NCBI GenBank assembly: GCA_023140595.1
Contig: JAGLLI010000116.1
Coordinates: forward strand, 1 to 8,144
Length of the DNA: 8,144 nt
Direction: 5' to 3'
Source of the DNA: Candidatus Parcubacteria bacterium
GTDB taxonomy: Bacteria > Patescibacteriota > Patescibacteriia > Patescibacteriales > UBA12075
This document shows positions 6,248 to 8,144 of the stretch, piece after piece. The notes beneath the pieces were generated by a model. The model was given only the letters and a program-made list of their open reading frames with translations, was not told the origin of the DNA and ran no database searches. Positions within the stretch are counted from its first letter, which is position 1, and the number at the start of each line of letters is the position of its first letter. Both the position numbers and the translations under genes were made by a program.

Positions 6248-6421
6248 TTAGAAATTTTTGCTCTGATTAGCATAAAAATAGTATATCATAGTTACCTTTG
6301 CTAGTCTAGAGCCTTTGCTTTTAAGGTTATTTTTATTATTTTCTTTCCACGGCAAAACAATCTCTTTTGTTGTTAAAACAGTTTTGGAAGATTGGTAAAG
6401 TTTTAATAAAAGATTGTCCAT
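6248..6421 (-). pseudogene. N-terminal fragment resembling an AbiEi-like winged-helix antitoxin, 57 codons
   Basis: The minus-strand ORF starts at the ATG at 6419-6421 and stops at 6248-6250. It begins MDNLLLKLYQSSKTVLTTKE, then IVLPWKENNKNNLKSKGSRL. The pattern K-T-V-x-T-x-K-[DE]-I-x-x-x-W-x-E-x-N-K-N-N-L-K-S-K recalls, from memory, the first helices of the AbiEi-type winged-helix domain common in CPR genomes. In those proteins it continues with a tyrosine-rich helix and an R-R-G wing. Here the similarity stops around residue 42, and the remainder (MIYYFYANQSKNF) looks unrelated. I infer a truncated remnant of a type IV toxin-antitoxin gene. No AbiEii nucleotidyltransferase is present. The pcm promoter lies inside its 3' end. 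Confidence 0.45.
6280..6308 (-). promoter_or_regulatory. Probable promoter for pcm-queA-pgsA-carS
   Basis: On the minus strand -35 TAGACT (6303-6308; 4 of 6), a 17-base spacer and -10 TATACT (6280-6285; 5 of 6) predict a start near 6273. This gives a leader of about 48 bases to the preferred pcm ATG. The same -10 hexamer is used before rpmF. Confidence 0.45.
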
Positions 6422-6439
6422 TTTTACAATATAATCTAT

Positions 6440-6460
6440 AAGTAATAAATATTCTTACTT
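6440..6460. repeat. 6-bp inverted repeat upstream of the AbiEi-like fragment
   Basis: AAGTAA (6440-6445) and TTACTT (6455-6460) flank a 9-base AT-rich centre. It lies 19 bases before the start of the fragment. AbiEi proteins are known to repress their own operons through inverted repeats, so this could be a relic operator. It is short and AT-rich, so chance is possible. Confidence 0.3.
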
Positions 6461-6492
6461 ACGGTATATATTATTAAACTATGTTGTCAGAT

Positions 6493-6981
6493 TTAGTCTA
6501 TAAATTTGAAGGGCTCAGAGGCTTTGAAAGTTTCAGGATTCGCTCCTTCTAAAATTTTATCCTCCTCGTATACATTATTTTTATCCTTTGAATACCAAGC
6601 ATAAAAAAATTTAAAAGTAGATGGATCTGCGCCTTCAATTTTGCGAGACAAACGATAAACATTATAACAATCCTTTACATAACCAGCTCCTAACAATTCA
6701 AAAGTATCACGATCAAAATCTAGCGCTTTTTTTTCATTCATATAAATATAATTTTTATCTTTAGAATATTCATCATCTAAAATTTCAAAGCTATTTGAAT
6801 CAATTCCTTCTATAATTTTATCTTTATAATAAATATAATTTTTATCTCTCGCATAATAATAATCCAAAGTTTTGAAAGTTTTAAAATCTGCTTCTGCAAT
6901 TTTATTTTGTATAAAATAAATATATTTGCCATCCTTGAAATACACTATGGTTTCGGTAACATTAGTTATGGGGTATAACAA
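6493..6981 (-). CDS. DKNYY-repeat protein, possibly 5'-truncated
   Basis: This protein is built from five tandem repeats of about 29 residues, each of the form (K/R)DKN-Y-(I/V)-Y followed by I-E-G-x-D/A-x-x-T/S-F. The repeats lie near residues 16-43, 44-72, 73-101, 102-130 and 131-158. This is the DKNYY family, of unknown function and common in CPR and other bacteria, usually behind a signal peptide or membrane anchor. Here no signal or anchor is visible. The only usable start is a TTG at 6979-6981; an in-frame TAA lies 30 bases upstream and no SD is present. It may therefore be a cytoplasmic form or the tail of a longer gene that lost its 5' end. A promoter (7002-7030) is correctly placed, which argues for expression. 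Confidence 0.65.
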   Translation of the reverse strand: MLYPITNVTETIVYFKDGKYIYFIQNKIAEADFKTFKTLDYYYARDKNYIYYKDKIIEGIDSNSFEILDDEYSKDKNYIYMNEKKALDFDRDTFELLGAGYVKDCYNVYRLSRKIEGADPSTFKFFYAWYSKDKNNVYEEDKILEGANPETFKASEPFKFID

Positions 6982-6985
6982 CGAA

Positions 6986-7014
6986 TTGACTTCTGGATAT
7001 ATTTATGATATCAT
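6986..7014 (+). promoter_or_regulatory. Plus-strand promoter with no evident gene downstream
   Basis: TTGACT (6986-6991), a 17-base spacer and TATCAT (7009-7014) are each one mismatch from consensus, with an expected start near 7021. Transcription would run to the terminator at 7164-7196 without crossing a convincing plus-strand ORF. Confidence 0.45.
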
Positions 7015-7030
7015 ACATAGGATATGTCAA
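7002..7030 (-). promoter_or_regulatory. Minus-strand promoter for the DKNYY gene
   Basis: A perfect -35 TTGACA (minus strand, 7025-7030), 17-base spacer and CATAAA (7002-7007; 4 of 6) predict a start near 6995, about 14 bases before the TTG start codon. It interlocks with the plus-strand promoter, so the two cannot be occupied at once. Confidence 0.4.
7004..7015. repeat. Perfect 12-bp palindrome TATGATATCATA
   Basis: The palindrome overlaps the -10 regions of both interlocked promoters, where a dimeric regulator could control both directions. No matching regulator gene is in the window apart from the AbrB-like one, whose own dyad differs. Confidence 0.45.
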
Positions 7031-7043
7031 TATTTACTTTTTG

Positions 7044-7154
7044 TCATTTTTTTCTGTTTAATAATTCCTCAATACTGCATCCAGAATACCGCAACTCTTC
7101 CCAAACCTCCACCCAATCCAGAATTCTAAAATCGTCCCGTAGCCTCCGCACAAC
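7044..7154 (-). pseudogene. Possible C-terminal remnant of an unidentified gene
   Basis: On the minus strand an open frame ending in TGA at 7044-7046 reads LRDDFRILDWVEVWEELR then YSGCSIEELLNRKK. It is an amphipathic, Trp/Glu-rich stretch with the look of a genuine protein C-terminus. No ATG start exists: the frame continues back through the terminator hairpin to a stop just beyond it. I do not recognise the family. It could be a decayed gene end or chance. Confidence 0.25.
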
Positions 7155-7163
7155 GGAACACTT

Positions 7164-7196
7164 AACCCTTTGATGTATTATGTCAAAGGGTTTTTT
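7164..7196 (+). terminator. Rho-independent terminator (plus strand)
   Basis: The perfect 10-bp stem AACCCTTTGA (7164-7173) / TCAAAGGGTT (7183-7192) has a 9-base loop and a T-run at 7191-7196. On the minus strand no T-run follows, so it acts rightward. It lies 52 bases before smpB and insulates it from upstream transcription. Confidence 0.85.
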
Positions 7197-7231
7197 GTAT
7201 GAGATTAGCAATTTTTAGTTGTATTTTATAG

Positions 7232-7237
7232 TATGAT
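7232..7237 (+). promoter_or_regulatory. Probable -10 element of smpB (TATGAT)
   Basis: TATGAT has 5 of 6 consensus bases and lies 11 bases before the smpB ATG. No good -35 is seen at 16-18 bases (CAATTT at best). The start would fall about 5 bases before the ATG, giving an almost leaderless message. Confidence 0.4.
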
Positions 7238-7248
7238 GTTAAAATAAT

Positions 7249-7710
7249 ATGCCAACATTAGCAATAAACAAACGAGCGCGGTATGATTACGAAATCAGCG
7301 GCATTTATGAAGCCGGGATTGTTTTATTCGGTTATGAAGTAAAATCAATTAAAACCGGACACATCAGCCTTAAAGGGTCTTATGTGACCATTAAACCCAA
7401 TAATAATTCCCCTGAAATGTATTTGACTAACGCCTTTATCCCGCTTTATAAAAAAGCCACCACAATTGACAGTTACGATCCGGAAAGACCGCGAAAATTA
7501 TTGTTAAAGAAAAAACAAATTACGCATCTAATCGGAAAAAAACAAGAGCAGGGCTTGACTTTAGTGCCGATTAAAATATATACTAAACATAATTTAATAA
7601 AACTGGAATTCGGAATCGGACGAGGAAAGAAAAAACATGATAAACGAGAGACGATTAAAAAACGGGATATTGAAAGACAGATGCGTACATTAACAAAACA
7701 AAGAATATAA
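7249..7710 (+). CDS. smpB: SsrA-binding protein SmpB
   Basis: Binds the tRNA-like domain of tmRNA and brings it to stalled ribosomes for trans-translation. At 153 aa it is normal length. Features are NKRARYDYEISGIYEAGIVL (7-26), GYEVKSIKTGHISLKGSY (28-45), the DPERPRKLLLKKKQI segment (77-91), GLTLVPIKIY (102-111) and LEFGIGRGKKKHDKRETIKKRD (119-140). The D131-K132-R133 triad opens the tail that enters the mRNA channel. There is a short Asn-rich insertion (PNNNSPEM, 50-57) between two barrel strands. The tmRNA gene starts 79 bases after the stop codon, so partner protein and RNA are adjacent. A TATAAT overlaps the stop codon. No SD precedes the ATG. Confidence 0.97.
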   Translation: MPTLAINKRARYDYEISGIYEAGIVLFGYEVKSIKTGHISLKGSYVTIKPNNNSPEMYLTNAFIPLYKKATTIDSYDPERPRKLLLKKKQITHLIGKKQEQGLTLVPIKIYTKHNLIKLEFGIGRGKKKHDKRETIKKRDIERQMRTLTKQRI

Positions 7711-7711
7711 T
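7706..7711 (+). promoter_or_regulatory. Candidate -10 (TATAAT) for the ssrA transcript
   Basis: A perfect consensus hexamer overlaps the smpB stop codon. The predicted start near 7718 is 9 bases before the structured element and about 72 bases before mature tmRNA. No recognisable -35 lies 16-18 bases upstream, so co-transcription with smpB remains possible. Confidence 0.4.
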
Positions 7712-7726
7712 CCAAATACTTATTCG

Positions 7727-7789
7727 CATGTCCCGCACGTGTGCCGTTCTACGGTATTCGTAGTCGCGGGTCGGCGAAGCCGATAACAT
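7727..7789 (+). ncRNA. Structured GC-rich leader element immediately 5' of tmRNA, class not recognised
   Basis: Four perfect 5-bp helices can be drawn in 64 bases. The outer helix is CATGT (7727-7731) / ACATG (7786-7790, its last G being tmRNA base 1). Inside it, CCCGC (7732-7736) pairs with GCGGG (7766-7770) and encloses the hairpin CTACG (7749-7753) / CGTAG (7759-7763). The second branch is TCGGC (7771-7775), GAA loop, GCCGA (7779-7783). The helices stack without gaps at 7731/7732 and 7770/7771, like a designed junction. It has no T-arm or CCA, so it is not a tRNA. It probably belongs to the ssrA precursor, to be removed by RNase P at 7789/7790 (inference). Confidence 0.45.
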
Positions 7790-8144
7790 GGGGATGCAGG
7801 GCTTCGATAGTAAGCCTATCTAATTGTATTCGAAACGCGCACTTCCGAGTATCGCGCTAATCCATTCGGAAAAATATAAGTGCAACAAAAAATGTACTAG
7901 CAAAGGTTAAGGCTGCTTTTAGCATGCCTGTCCTTGCGCCAGTTATCGCCTAAACGGCCATAACCATCTGCCGCGAATGACGGCCCAATAATTCGCTGGC
8001 GGGTGTAATAATCTTGGGCTAGGTGAATTTTATGTTCTTGGATTTTCACTAAAACTTAAAAGAACTTTTCTGTTGCGGTTTTGTTTGGTTTTTCGCGTAA
8101 CAGAGAAACAACAAACCAGGCTATTTTCGTAAAATTACTCTTGG
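7790..8144 (+). ncRNA. ssrA: Transfer-messenger RNA (tmRNA), 3' end beyond the window
   Basis: Rescues stalled ribosomes by acting as alanyl-tRNA and then as a short mRNA. The 5' end GGGGATG is the acceptor strand, followed by the D-loop-like GGCTTCGATAG. AGCCT (7813-7817) pairs with AGGCT (8118-8122) as part of helix 2. Four H-type pseudoknots can be drawn. PK1 is GCGC 7837-7840/7854-7857 with TTCCGA 7843-7848/TCGGAA 7866-7871. PK2 is GCCG 7970-7973/CGGC 7981-7984 with CGAAT 7974-7978/ATTCG 7991-7995. PK3 is GTGAA 8023-8027/TTCAC 8045-8049 with GTTCTT 8034-8039/AAGAAC 8060-8065. PK4 is TCTGTT 8069-8074/AACAGA 8099-8104 with GGTTT 8077-8081/AAACC 8113-8117. The T-arm and a CATCCCC acceptor partner are expected just past 8144. 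It is the ordinary one-piece form, next to smpB. Confidence 0.95.
7882..7953 (+). other. tmRNA tag-peptide reading frame (23 codons plus TAA)
   Basis: The resume codon GCA at 7882 follows AAATATAAGT, matching the conserved bases before the resume codon in other tmRNAs, and lies 10 bases after PK1. The frame begins ATKNVLAKVK, continues AAFSMP and ends VLAPVIA before TAA. The two other frames stop after 9 codons or fewer. The tag is long and ends Val-Ile-Ala, not the usual Leu-Ala-Ala. A C-terminal hydrophobic-Ala end could still serve ClpXP/ClpAP-like proteases (inference). Confidence 0.75.

Noticed and set aside
6926..7129. Plus-strand ORF of 67 codons with a hydrophobic middle and proline-rich end
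   Set aside because: It starts inside the DKNYY gene on the other strand, has no SD, begins upstream of the only plus promoter, and looks like a chance reading of AT-rich sequence.
7473..7715. Minus-strand ORF of 80 codons
   Set aside because: It is the antisense shadow of smpB, Cys/Phe-rich because of the lysine-rich sense codons.
7727..7790. tRNA gene
   Set aside because: The size and clover-like stems suggest one, but there is no T-loop GTTCRA, no 7-base anticodon loop and no proper acceptor stem or CCA.

Overview
The window is AT-rich and reads like the genome of a Patescibacteria/CPR-type bacterium, probably Parcubacteria-like. This is inferred from gene content and style, with no rRNA to confirm it. 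The supporting signs are a CarS/DUF46-type (CDP-archaeol synthase family) gene beside pgsA, a DKNYY-repeat protein, a remnant resembling CPR AbiEi-like winged-helix proteins, short intergenic spaces, and almost no Shine-Dalgarno sequences.

Left edge (1-1018): on the minus strand, a small AbrB-fold protein and a pilT-type ATPase cut by the window edge. They are read from a good promoter whose start region carries a perfect 9-bp inverted repeat. Next (1019-1790): a plus-strand orphan gene of unknown function. It has the window's only strong SD and ends at a bidirectional terminator.

Middle (1840-6225): a long minus-strand run transcribed as pcm, queA, pgsA, carS-like, rpmF, nusB, rnc. The first four genes are separated by only 3-11 bases. 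A second promoter precedes rpmF. The run joins protein repair, tRNA queuosine modification, phospholipid head-group synthesis (CTP activation followed by phosphatidylglycerol-phosphate synthesis), ribosomal protein L32, antitermination and RNase III. queA contains two short tandem-repeat insertions.

Right of this (6248-7200) is a decayed stretch. It holds a 57-codon fragment resembling the N-terminus of AbiEi-like proteins, a DKNYY-repeat ORF with only a TTG start, overlapping divergent promoters sharing a 12-bp palindrome, and a strong plus-strand terminator with no obvious plus-strand gene before it.

Right edge (7249-8144): a trans-translation module, smpB followed by ssrA (tmRNA). The tmRNA begins at 7790 and its 3' end lies beyond the window. 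Four H-type pseudoknots and a 23-codon tag reading frame can be drawn. Just before its 5' end lies a compact 63-base GC-rich element with four perfect 5-bp helices. I do not recognise this element, and it is the most interesting unexplained structure here.
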